From UBA1181 sp963631545 (GTDB lineage Bacteria; Bacteroidota; Bacteroidia; Bacteroidales; Paludibacteraceae): a stretch of 64,000 bases of DNA. Numbering within the stretch: position 1 is the first letter of the stretch; every line of letters starts with the position of its first letter. The position numbers and the translations under genes are program-made. The notes below the pieces were generated by a model. That model did not search any database, had not been told where the DNA came from, and saw only the letters and a program-made list of their open reading frames with translations. Where the stretch lies: NCBI GenBank assembly GCA_963631545.1, contig CAVGRN010000005.1, positions 1 through 64,000 on the forward strand, given 5' to 3'. This document shows, piece after piece, positions 1 to 7,722 of this stretch.

Positions 1-19
1 GCCGATTCGTTTCGTTTTG

Positions 20-254
20 AATCTATTACTGTCCGCTAAAACAATATAAACCATCGGCCGACTTGTTGAAATAGAGGAGTTGGGTGGCTAGCAGGTCATG
101 TACAAGCCCAAACTCTACTCATCGCTGTCATTTGGAGGCGGTTCGGACGCTGTTTAATTTTCATGTCAAAAATAACCAAATGGGCTGAATTCCAAGCGAG
201 GAATCCAGCCCTAATTTTATTTGCCTCAAATAGTTTAGCGGACGCTAATAGTTT
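20..254. mobile_element. Probable relic of a small mobile element (MITE-like or IS remnant)
   Basis: An imperfect inverted repeat bounds this block. The left arm is at about 20-40 and the right arm at about 234-254. The ten inner bases GTCCGCTAAA (31-40) and TTTAGCGGAC (234-243) match perfectly, and the arms continue outward with few mismatches. No open frame of useful size lies between. Inside are a weaker inverted repeat (77-84 with 107-115) and a strong hairpin (182-210). That a transposable element left this is an inference: no transposase or target-site duplication is visible. Confidence 0.4.
182..210. repeat. Hairpin inside the gene-free block, possible terminator
   Basis: A stem of about twelve base pairs with one mismatch (GGGCTGAATTCC against GGAATCCAGCCC) closes a short loop. 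On the plus strand it is followed by a T-rich run (TAATTTTATTT), so it could end transcription in that direction. It lies inside the inverted-repeat-bounded block and may be part of that element. Confidence 0.5.
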
Positions 255-333
255 CTAACTGAAAAACAGAAATCCACAAAGTCATTATTTGAGTATTCTC
301 TTTTTGGGTGACGCATTGATGAAGTCAAGAAAA

Positions 334-357
334 GGGGGAAGTGATAGCACTTCCCCC
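334..357 (-). terminator. Terminator after the T9SS-tailed gene
   Basis: A perfect ten-base-pair stem (GGGGGAAGTG with CACTTCCCCC) closes a four-base loop. Read on the minus strand it is followed by TTTTC. It lies about 43 bases past the stop of the minus-strand gene at 400-891. Confidence 0.75.
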
Positions 358-399
358 ATCCTTTTGTAACCCATTCAGATTGTTGAAATCCGAGGGGTG

Positions 400-891
400 T
401 TATTTTTTGATGAATTTTAAAATCTGCGTGCCGATTTGAAGCACATAGTTTCCTGTTGCAAGGCTTGCCACATCGATTTGTGTCTCACCAGAAATTTTTG
501 CTTGCTTTAACATTCCGCCTTTCATGTCAAAGATTCGTACAGTCTCGCCATCTTTTGCTCCGTTGACGATGATAACGTCTTGTGTAGGGTTGGGGTAAAC
601 ATAAAGCGAATTAGAGGAAATCGTTTCGGTATTGGTGGCAGAACCTGGCCCGAATGAGATTTTCCGTACATTCTTGATGGCTTCGTTTGCCAAGGTTACC
701 CCTTGGTTGGAAATCAAGAAAAGTGAGTCTGTGCTGAAAACGAGTTTCCCCAATGAGGACAACGCATTTGCTCTTTCAGTTTTGTCAAAGTTGGTGATGA
801 TGAGGTGGTCTTTCGCCGCCTCTGCTGCTTGTGTCTGAATTGCGAATGATGTCATAAGCACCAATGCCACGAAAAAAATCTTCTTGCTCAT
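400..891 (-). CDS. Small secreted protein with T9SS type A sorting domain
   Basis: A 163-residue protein with a Sec signal peptide (residues 1 to about 22, ending in TQAAEA). The middle holds a short beta-rich segment ending VRKISFGPGS. From about residue 94 to the end it matches the type IX secretion C-terminal sorting domain: YVYPNPTQDVI, then a VRIFDMKG strand, then YVLQIGTQILKFIKK. In this system the domain is recognised at the outer membrane, removed, and the cargo is released or attached to lipopolysaccharide. Almost no cargo remains besides the linker and tail, so its own function is unknown. It has its own promoter and terminator and is not obviously in an operon. Confidence 0.85.
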   Translation of the reverse strand: MSKKIFFVALVLMTSFAIQTQAAEAAKDHLIITNFDKTERANALSSLGKLVFSTDSLFLISNQGVTLANEAIKNVRKISFGPGSATNTETISSNSLYVYPNPTQDVIIVNGAKDGETVRIFDMKGGMLKQAKISGETQIDVASLATGNYVLQIGTQILKFIKK

Positions 892-917
892 TGTTCAACT
901 ATTTGTTTTTGTTTCTG

Positions 918-925
918 CAAATATA
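918..925 (-). promoter_or_regulatory. Promoter -7 box for the T9SS-tailed gene
   Basis: TATATTTG on the minus strand matches the Bacteroidota primary sigma factor -7 consensus TAnnTTTG. It lies 27 bases before the ATG at 891. I see no clear -33 TTTG partner. Confidence 0.55.
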
Positions 926-958
926 AGAAAAGATCCTTGTTTTCATCTTTTTCGGGGT

Positions 959-2203
959 TTATTTCGCAAGATTCTTCAGCCGTTGCAATAGCGTCGGGTG
1001 CGAATAATGAAAAAATACATACGCCGGATGTGGATTGAGATTGGAGAGCGACGAAGAGGAGAGTTTCTTCAATGCGCTTCCGAGTGCATCTCCCAATCCG
1101 TTTTCTTTGGCAAATGTGTCTGCTTGATATTCATTCCGCCGTGACAAAACGTTCAGCCCGATGCCCAGACAAAGCGAGATGGGCGAGTAAAGCACGCCAA
1201 ATACCAACACGCCGAAGTGAAACGATGGTTGGCTGCTTCCCAGAGCCTCGGCAATGTACATATTGCCGCTTTCTGGCTCGCCTAAGGCTAATGAGAGTAG
1301 GAAGAACATCACAGCCATATTGATGAGCGAGATGGCGAGCATCGTGCGTGTGTGTTTATGTTTGTAGTGTCCGATTTCGTGCGCTAAAACCGCAACAATT
1401 TCTTCGGTGGTAAGCGTGTTCATTAGTGTGTCGAACAAAACGATTCGTTTTTTCGCTCCTAGTCCGGTAAAATAGGCATTGGCTTTCGTGCTTCGTTTTG
1501 AACCATCTATAACGTACAGATTTTCAATCTGATAGCCAACTTTTGAGCAGAATTTTTCAATTGCTGTGCGTAGCTCTCCCTCTTCCAAAGGTGTTTGTTT
1601 GTTGAAGAGGGGGACAATCAGGTTGGAATAGAACATCATCACGAAGATGTTGATGAGGGCGACGACACTCCAAGCGATAATCCAAAAATACTTTCCGGTA
1701 TATTGGTAGAAAAGAATGAGTAGCGAAATGAGCAATCCGCCGATGATCAGCGTTAAAACCCACTCTTTCAAAGTGTCGATGGTGAAGAGTTTCGACGTCA
1801 TTTTATTAAATCCGAATCGCTCTTCTATGTGGAATGTTTGGTAGATGCTGAATGGAAGGGAGATGACCTCGTTGGCGAAATAGAGTATCCCGAGAAATAT
1901 CAGCGACACGAGCAAGGCGTTATCGGTTAGTCCGCGAGCCACTTCGTCGACAAAGTTGAACCCGAAGAGGAAAAACATCAGCAGTACTACTGTTGTGGAG
2001 AACAGGTCGGACACGCTTTCAAATCGTTGATTGGTGCGAAAGTACTGTTGCTGTTTTTGGTACTTCTCGGTGTCGTACAATCCTTTTACCTCATCAGGCA
2101 GGGGCAATTTTGAGTAAGAACCATTAACATAGTCTAAATAAGCCTCTAAGGCAAAGTCCGCAACGATGATGGCGATGATAATCCAAAATAGTATGGTGTA
2201 CAT
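959..2203 (-). CDS. M48 family zinc metallopeptidase (Ste24/CAAX protease-like)
   Basis: A 414-residue integral membrane protease of the M48A group, the family of the CAAX prenyl protease Ste24. Several hydrophobic segments precede and follow the catalytic part. The zinc motif HEIGH is at about 275-279, and the third zinc ligand is probably the Glu of NEYQAD near 358. The length and the N-terminal M48 extension (residues 30-190) fit the full-length Ste24-type family rather than the short HtpX type. Bacteria lack prenylated proteins, so the role is presumably membrane protein quality control; that is family knowledge, not seen here. It is the last gene of an operon with rlmI, 11 bases upstream. 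Confidence 0.93.
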   Translation of the reverse strand: MYTILFWIIIAIIVADFALEAYLDYVNGSYSKLPLPDEVKGLYDTEKYQKQQQYFRTNQRFESVSDLFSTTVVLLMFFLFGFNFVDEVARGLTDNALLVSLIFLGILYFANEVISLPFSIYQTFHIEERFGFNKMTSKLFTIDTLKEWVLTLIIGGLLISLLILFYQYTGKYFWIIAWSVVALINIFVMMFYSNLIVPLFNKQTPLEEGELRTAIEKFCSKVGYQIENLYVIDGSKRSTKANAYFTGLGAKKRIVLFDTLMNTLTTEEIVAVLAHEIGHYKHKHTRTMLAISLINMAVMFFLLSLALGEPESGNMYIAEALGSSQPSFHFGVLVFGVLYSPISLCLGIGLNVLSRRNEYQADTFAKENGLGDALGSALKKLSSSSLSNLNPHPAYVFFHYSHPTLLQRLKNLAK

Positions 2204-2214
2204 TTTTTTAGGAT

Positions 2215-3402
2215 TTATTCTACATATAAAACAAGACCTTTCAGATATTCTCCTTCTGGGTGGTAAATGTTGATAGGGTGGTCGGCTGGCTGCGTGAGTT
2301 GGTGCAAGATGCGCACCTTGCGACCAGACTGTGCCGCTGCACTGAACACAGCCAATCGGAATTGCTCTTTGTTCACCGCCTGTGAGCAGGAGAATGTAAA
2401 AAGTATTCCTCCACTTTTGATTTTTTCAAAAGCCTTGGCATTTAACCTTTTATAACCTTGTAGTGCGTTGCGCAACACATCACGATGTTTTGCGAACGCT
2501 GGTGGATCAAGTATTATCAGATCGTATTCGCTTTCGGGCATGTTGTCCAAATATTTGAAGGCGTCGGTTGCGATGGCTTTGTGTCGGTCGTCGTTCGGGA
2601 AGTTGAGCGATACGTTTTCGTTCGTCAGCTCTATTGCTTTTGCCGAACTGTCTACGGAAACCACTTGTTTCGCTCCGCCGCGCATTGCGTAGAACGAGAA
2701 TCCTCCTGTATAACAAAACATATTTAGAACGGTTCGTCCAGAAGCATAATACTCCAATAAAGAGCGATTCTCGCGTTGGTCGACAAAGAAACCTGTTTTT
2801 TGTCCCTTTAGCCAGTCGACTTTAAAACTCAACCCATTCTCTTTTGCAATGCAATCTTCCTCAGAACCAATTAGATAACCATCTTGTGTATCAATGTTGG
2901 CTTTGTGTGGCAACGTGGCTTCCGACTTGTAGAACACGTTTTTCACTGTTCCACCGGTAACCTCGACAAGGGCTTTTGCCAAATCTTCGCGTATCAAGTG
3001 CATACCCACAGAGTGCGCTTGTAACACGGCAGTGTTGCCGTAGATGTCGACAATCAGTCCGGGTAGGAAATCACCCTCGCCATGGACCAATCTATATGCG
3101 TTAGTATCATTGGAATGAGCTAATCCGATGTCTGCGCGAAGCCGGTAGGCTGCTTCTATTTTTTGCTTCCAAAAATCGTAATTAGGGGTTTCTTTTTCGA
3201 AGGATACAATCCGCACGGCAATCGACCCGATTTGGTAATGCCCGATGGCGCAGAATTGTTTGTCGCACGAATAGACCTCCACGCAATCGCCTTCTTGGGG
3301 GCGACCGATGATTTCCTGTATCGCACCCGAGAACACCCAAGGATGGAATCTTAGAAGTGATTCTTCTTTCTTGGGTTTTAAGATTATTTTGGCAAAATTC
3401 AT
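2215..3402 (-). CDS. rlmI: Class I SAM-dependent rRNA methyltransferase, RlmI type
   Basis: A 395-residue protein with an N-terminal PUA-like RNA-binding domain (about residues 1-80) and a C-terminal Rossmann methyltransferase domain. Family landmarks are QKTGFFVDQRENR, the SAM-binding NMFCYTGGFS, and LDPPAFAKHRD near residue 300. A Cys-containing FTFSCSQ motif fits a 5-methylcytosine methyltransferase. E. coli RlmI methylates C1962 of 23S rRNA. The start codon overlaps the stop of the PorT-like gene by four bases (ATGA), so the genes are translationally coupled. The exact target base in this organism is inferred from the family. Confidence 0.9.
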   Translation of the reverse strand: MNFAKIILKPKKEESLLRFHPWVFSGAIQEIIGRPQEGDCVEVYSCDKQFCAIGHYQIGSIAVRIVSFEKETPNYDFWKQKIEAAYRLRADIGLAHSNDTNAYRLVHGEGDFLPGLIVDIYGNTAVLQAHSVGMHLIREDLAKALVEVTGGTVKNVFYKSEATLPHKANIDTQDGYLIGSEEDCIAKENGLSFKVDWLKGQKTGFFVDQRENRSLLEYYASGRTVLNMFCYTGGFSFYAMRGGAKQVVSVDSSAKAIELTNENVSLNFPNDDRHKAIATDAFKYLDNMPESEYDLIILDPPAFAKHRDVLRNALQGYKRLNAKAFEKIKSGGILFTFSCSQAVNKEQFRLAVFSAAAQSGRKVRILHQLTQPADHPINIYHPEGEYLKGLVLYVE

Positions 3403-4172
3403 CTCTTTCTATCTTTTTCAGTGAAATTGGCTACAGAAACCAAGAAGGTAACTGAAACGCTGAATAATTGGTTATTAGAACGTTGGAATACGTCTGATTT
3501 GTCATTGTTATAAATGTCTCGAAAATTGTATGCGTAGCGTCCTCCGACGATGGCGTGGCACTTGCCGGCACGCACGTCAATTCCCAATCCTCCGGTAAGT
3601 CCGTAATCCACCGTCCGATGTTCGTCGTTTATTCTAGGATCGTCATCAAGGATTGCGGAGCGGCGACTATCTTCTGGTATATTCCACTCCAAATCACCGT
3701 ATTTCGTGAGGAAACAGAATTTTGGCCCTAATTCAACGAAAAATCTCACCCTCCTTTTCCCGAAAAATATATGGGCGAGGACGGGGATTTCAATGTACTC
3801 TAATCGCCTTGAAATTTCCACATCTTGCACGTTTATTTCGTTGACGAGGTTTATGCCTGAATCGTCGTGGAACGACTCTAACCATCCTGCCTGTGTGTAG
3901 TTTACCTCAAATTGCAGCCCGAAATGGTTTTGGTGTATGTAGCGGAAAACCGCACCAAACCGATAGCCTGGACGGAATGTTTGGTCGCCTAACTCATTTT
4001 GCCGGTACACATCGTTGTGTAGGAAACTCACTTTTGAGAATCCGACACCGCCGCTGACACCGATGGCAATCTCCTGCATTTGGTTTCGCCTCAGTTCTTG
4101 TGCGGCACATGGCAGAATGGCGCACAAGAGGGCGATAGTGAGTGCGACTGCTATTTTGAGGTTGAATTTCAT
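3399..4172 (-). CDS. PorT-family outer membrane beta-barrel protein
   Basis: A 257-residue protein with a signal peptide (residues 1-24, ending PCAAQ) and alternating beta strands typical of the outer membrane beta-barrel family that includes PorT. Strands such as GYRFGAVFRYIHQNHFGLQFE and VDYGLTGGLGIDVRAGKCHAIVGGRY are clear. PorT of Porphyromonas gingivalis is needed for type IX secretion, but this broad family has many members with other roles, so I assign no symbol. The gene overlaps its upstream neighbour (LysM/PBP1) and downstream neighbour (rlmI) by four bases each. The small T9SS-tailed protein just beyond the operon makes a secretion link possible but not shown. Confidence 0.8.
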   Translation of the reverse strand: MKFNLKIAVALTIALLCAILPCAAQELRRNQMQEIAIGVSGGVGFSKVSFLHNDVYRQNELGDQTFRPGYRFGAVFRYIHQNHFGLQFEVNYTQAGWLESFHDDSGINLVNEINVQDVEISRRLEYIEIPVLAHIFFGKRRVRFFVELGPKFCFLTKYGDLEWNIPEDSRRSAILDDDPRINDEHRTVDYGLTGGLGIDVRAGKCHAIVGGRYAYNFRDIYNNDKSDVFQRSNNQLFSVSVTFLVSVANFTEKDRKR

Positions 4173-6259
4173 TTCTTGTTAGAATTCTTCTTTGCTTCGT
4201 TCTCCAGATTCTCTGCGCAAATCGGGCATATTTGCATGCTAACGCCGTCTGTTGCCGTAAGTCCTGTTTGGGCATTATGATTGGTCAGGAAAAGACCTTG
4301 TGAGTAGAAACCACCTTTTTCTGCCAATCTTGTGAAATAGAACTTGGATTGCAGTGTTCCCACTTTAACGGGCTGCTCTGCGAACTCAAAATCGTGTCCG
4401 TTTGTTGAAACTGCCGTTGCAAAATACATTGCCAAATCGTAGCCCACCATTCCATACTGAGGGTGTGAGTTGAATGGCTCGGCATTGTAGAAATGACGAT
4501 ATTTGCAGAGGTAACTTCTTACCTCGGGATTGGAAAAATCGACGTGGAATGGTGTTACGAAATAGGTCGGGAACACATACATGTCTTTACTGATACTCTG
4601 GAAATTTTGCCATTCGGAGAAGCCGAACAATGCCACTTGCCGTTTGTCGGTTTGTAACATATTCACCATCGGAAGGGCTTGACTGAGAGCTACCTGGTTG
4701 GTTGTCAGTGGCACAATGATGTTTTCTTTGTCGTTAGATAGTGCCGCTCGCAATGTCGCAATATTGTCGAACAAAACCTTGCGGTATGGCACTTTGCGTT
4801 CTTTCAGTATTGCTTCAAGCGTGTCGGCGAACATTTTCTTGTCGTCATACGCTGCGTTTTTGAAACGCCATAAGACAACGTTTTTCTCCTTGAAACTTTT
4901 GATGAAAAGTTCTGCCATTTCGTAGTTCAACTTGTCTGTCGGCGAGTTGATTTGGAATACGTTAGGGTTTACGATTGTCTCGTCTGATTTAGAGGAGAAT
5001 GGAATCACCAATTTTATATTGTTTTCCAAAGCAAAATCTGCCATTTTTTTGATTTGAGCGGTGTAAGCCGGACCCACCAATACGTCAAGGTTCTTCATCT
5101 CAGGTCGGTCCAATACTTTTTGGATTTCATCTTCGCTTTTGCCCGAGTCGTATGTGTAGATATTGAATGACAATCCGCTCTGCCTCAAACTGTCAATTGC
5201 CAATAGGAATCCTTGGTAAAATTCCAAGAATTTTTTAGTGTTGCCATCAATCTTTCCTTTATCGTTCACTTTCGAAAGGTGGAACGGGAGCGTTATGGCG
5301 ATGTTGATTTCTTTCTTGGGGGTGTAAGACCGGTCGAAAAGGTCTTTCACGTCGGAGATGGAGTCGAGAACAGTTGATTCCGACACGAATGTGGAGTCGG
5401 TGAGCAATGAGTCTGCCGCAACTGCCGTGTTTGAGAATTTAGGAGGAATGATGAGAATCATACCCTCTTTTAGTCCGTCGTTTAAGTTGGGGTTTAGTTT
5501 GACGATTTCATCGTGTGTTACGCCGTAGGTTTTTGAAATGGAGTAGAGAGTCTCTTTCTTTTTTACGACATGGGTTGAGAATTGGGCGTTTTTCGCCTCC
5601 ACAGAGTTGGCACGGATGCCCGTGTTGGAGTGAACAGGCGGAATGATTAGTTTCTTGCCGATTTTCACACCGTCTTTCACATCTGGGTTTAGACGGATGA
5701 TTTCGTCCGTCGAGATGCCGTAGAGACGGCTGATGCTGTAAATCGTTTCTCCTTTTCCCACTTGGTGTACGGAGAAGGATGGTTGTTGCACTTTGTCAAT
5801 TTTTGGCAGAGTGTCGCTCACGGTCAGTGTTTGTCCTGTGATTTTCTTTTCTGGAATTTTCAGCTCCATACCAGATTTCAGCCCTTTCGTCTTCAATTCG
5901 GGGTTGATTTCGTAAAGGTCTTCAAACGTCACATCATATTTTTTTGAGATAGAATAGAGCGTTTCTTTACGGTTTACTTCGTGGATGGTGTAGCGTTGCT
6001 CCTTGTACGGAATCAGTATGACGGAGTCGAATGCAAGACCGTTTTGTGTGCCGGGATTCACCGCTTTAATTTCTTCCTCCGAAACGCCGAAGCGTTTGCA
6101 GATAGAGTAGAATCCTTCGCTTTTTTGCACAGTGTATTCGTAATAGATTTTGCCGTTAATCTGCTTCTTTGGGTAGTTTAAACCCTCATTGCCAGACACT
6201 CCCCATGCCAACGTACTGATGACGGCAGAAAACAATATACAACTTAAAATCCTTTTCAT
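4169..6259 (-). CDS. Four LysM domains fused to a type 1 periplasmic binding protein
   Basis: A 696-residue exported protein with a signal peptide (residues 1 to about 20). Four LysM peptidoglycan-binding repeats follow at roughly 42-86, 90-136, 161-207 and 228-274; each carries the pattern ETxYSISxxYGVTxDEI and ends in a (L/I)IPP or similar strand. From about 315 to 670 is a type 1 periplasmic binding fold of the branched-chain amino acid receptor kind (EINIAITLPFHLSKV, DVLVGPAYTAQIKKMADFA, NPNVFQINSPTD). No permease or ATPase genes are nearby, so classical ABC transport is unlikely. A wall-anchored ligand sensor or structural role is an inference. It is the first gene of the operon with porT-like, rlmI and M48. 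Confidence 0.88.
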   Translation of the reverse strand: MKRILSCILFSAVISTLAWGVSGNEGLNYPKKQINGKIYYEYTVQKSEGFYSICKRFGVSEEEIKAVNPGTQNGLAFDSVILIPYKEQRYTIHEVNRKETLYSISKKYDVTFEDLYEINPELKTKGLKSGMELKIPEKKITGQTLTVSDTLPKIDKVQQPSFSVHQVGKGETIYSISRLYGISTDEIIRLNPDVKDGVKIGKKLIIPPVHSNTGIRANSVEAKNAQFSTHVVKKKETLYSISKTYGVTHDEIVKLNPNLNDGLKEGMILIIPPKFSNTAVAADSLLTDSTFVSESTVLDSISDVKDLFDRSYTPKKEINIAITLPFHLSKVNDKGKIDGNTKKFLEFYQGFLLAIDSLRQSGLSFNIYTYDSGKSEDEIQKVLDRPEMKNLDVLVGPAYTAQIKKMADFALENNIKLVIPFSSKSDETIVNPNVFQINSPTDKLNYEMAELFIKSFKEKNVVLWRFKNAAYDDKKMFADTLEAILKERKVPYRKVLFDNIATLRAALSNDKENIIVPLTTNQVALSQALPMVNMLQTDKRQVALFGFSEWQNFQSISKDMYVFPTYFVTPFHVDFSNPEVRSYLCKYRHFYNAEPFNSHPQYGMVGYDLAMYFATAVSTNGHDFEFAEQPVKVGTLQSKFYFTRLAEKGGFYSQGLFLTNHNAQTGLTATDGVSMQICPICAENLENEAKKNSNKK

Positions 6260-6340
6260 TCTTTCCTTTTTCTTTTCGCCTTAATGGGGCGACTCTTGCC
6301 TTGTGCGAGAGTGCGCCGCCTATATAGACGCAGATTTTCG

Positions 6341-6348
6341 CAAATTTA
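6341..6348 (-). promoter_or_regulatory. Promoter -7 box for the LysM/PBP1 operon
   Basis: TAAATTTG on the minus strand, about 82 bases before the LysM/PBP1 ATG. It is placed back to back with the plus-strand promoter at 6422-6429. Confidence 0.55.
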
Positions 6349-6396
6349 TAAAAAAGAGCCGCTATTAATGATTGGCTGCGGAAAAACTTTTACACA

Positions 6397-6429
6397 TTTG
6401 GGCTTAAGGCAAGTTTTTTTATATTTTTG
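6397..6429 (+). promoter_or_regulatory. Promoter (-33 TTTG and -7 TATTTTTG) for the first PD-(D/E)xK-like gene
   Basis: TTTG at 6397-6400 and TATTTTTG at 6422-6429 are separated by 21 bases, close to the usual Bacteroidota spacing. The ATG follows 26 bases after the -7 box. Confidence 0.6.
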
Positions 6430-6455
6430 TTTGGACAGGTATAATTTTCTTTTCT

Positions 6456-6938
6456 ATGGATTACAAGGGTTTAGGAATGCCGCTTCCCAGCGTGGGGCAT
6501 CAAGACATTGTCCTTTGGCTTTATAGGAGATTGTTGAAAAAGCTTCCGAAGAAGTATCGCCCGAATTTGTGTAATAGCGATCGTACGGCGGATTTCATCA
6601 AGGGCAAGGGGGAGATTGTGCCAGATATTTGCCTGTTTACCAATGTCAGGTTCGATGACGGATGGCAGCACGAGGGGCTTCTTTTTGAAGTAGAGGTGGT
6701 TAACTGCAAGGGTCAAAAATCTTCTGCGGAGAATATTGAACGCCTATTCGGGCGGACGGAGAGTTTGCAGGAGGCATTTCTTTTCAACTACGAAATGGAT
6801 GAGTGGATTCGCTACACAAGACAAGATGATGGGCGGTTTAAAGTAGAACACTCCGATTTTTCAAGGACATTCAGAACACATCTTAGCAGATTAGCCAAAG
6901 TGGGGGCGAGTATAGAGGAGTATCGCCAGCTGTTTTAG
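6456..6938 (+). CDS. Unrecognised protein, PD-(D/E)xK/Uma2-like; paralogue of 19626-20114
   Basis: A 160-residue soluble protein I cannot assign to a named family. It opens with KGLGMPLP and HQD, then has RTADFIKGKGEIVPDICLF with Pro56-Asp57, then LLFEVEVVN with Glu78 and Glu80, then lysines, then LQEAFLFNYE and WIRYTRQ. The order PD, acidic residue in a central strand, lysine-bearing helix, then EAFLxNYE resembles the Uma2-type PD-(D/E)xK nuclease fold. No classical ExK is present, so nuclease activity is only an inference. It aligns along its whole length with the gene at 19626-20114, and both contain the same 20-base stretch near the start (6468-6487 here). It has its own promoter and stands alone between oppositely oriented genes. 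Confidence 0.8.
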   Translation: MDYKGLGMPLPSVGHQDIVLWLYRRLLKKLPKKYRPNLCNSDRTADFIKGKGEIVPDICLFTNVRFDDGWQHEGLLFEVEVVNCKGQKSSAENIERLFGRTESLQEAFLFNYEMDEWIRYTRQDDGRFKVEHSDFSRTFRTHLSRLAKVGASIEEYRQLF

Positions 6939-6948
6939 AATTTCATCC

Positions 6949-7722
6949 TTAACGGAACATCTCTTGACGGGAACTTCTCTTGAATTTGTCTCGCTCTTTC
7001 ATACTCACTTGGTAGGTGATTACCTCGTTGGCGAGCGACACTGGGTCATCTTTTGAGTAGGTCTCATTGCGGACGAAGCCGCCCAGTACGCCGTCTTTCA
7101 TTTTCTTCCCAGGTTTCCAGCCTTTCCCGATATAGAAAAACATTTGATACCGCCCATTGTCGATTTTGAACGTGTAGGTGCTGTCTGCCTGAACGTATGC
7201 ATGCGCCACAACTCGTCCGTCTTCGTTCTGTTCTTTGATTATTGCCACCATATCGAACCCGATGGGCGCAACAACCTCTACATCAGAGTAGTGTTTCTTT
7301 TGAGCCGTCCGGTTCTCTCCAAAAAATGATGAGTAGGGAGCGGAGCCATGGGCTAAAACATTGTTTCCATATTTTTCGATGTCTAATTCAATCTGTAATA
7401 GCGAGTCGCGCAGGAACGTCGCCTCGGGCGTATGCTCGCCTTGCGGATAGGCATGCAGAAATTCGTCGTATGCTCGGATGGTGTTTTTTTCTTTCTTCTT
7501 CAGAAAATAATCGTCCTCCAACAATGCTTTCCGTTGGTCGACAGACGCTTTGTGCCGACTGTCGGGGTAGTCGTCCAAAAACTCAACGTACGATACGACG
7601 GTGTTTTTGCATACCGCACTCCAATAGTCTGCCGTTTCCGTAAAGATGAGCAGAAATGCTGTTACGAGAACCAGTACGCCTAACGCGGCAAGGGTTACTA
7701 TCTTTCCAACCGAGTATTTCAT
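6949..7722 (-). CDS. Hypothetical membrane-anchored protein with two TPR-like repeats
   Basis: A 257-residue protein when started at the ATG at 7722, which overlaps the dxs stop codon as ATGA; an upstream ATG at 7734 adds four residues. It has one N-terminal membrane segment (about residues 7-27). Two similar repeats follow, each with the pattern NT(V/I)xxYxEFLxxYPxxxH then a helix (about 37-100), as in proteins of the Bacteroidota that carry short helical repeats. The C-terminal half looks beta-rich (YTFKIDNGRYQMFFYIGKGW). I do not recognise a function. Tight coupling to dxs suggests only co-expression. Confidence 0.75.
   Translation of the reverse strand: MKYSVGKIVTLAALGVLVLVTAFLLIFTETADYWSAVCKNTVVSYVEFLDDYPDSRHKASVDQRKALLEDDYFLKKKEKNTIRAYDEFLHAYPQGEHTPEATFLRDSLLQIELDIEKYGNNVLAHGSAPYSSFFGENRTAQKKHYSDVEVVAPIGFDMVAIIKEQNEDGRVVAHAYVQADSTYTFKIDNGRYQMFFYIGKGWKPGKKMKDGVLGGFVRNETYSKDDPVSLANEVITYQVSMKERDKFKRSSRQEMFR

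Noticed and set aside
2468..2716. Several open frames inside rlmI on both strands
   Set aside because: They are shadows of the real gene with no promoter, signal or family match.
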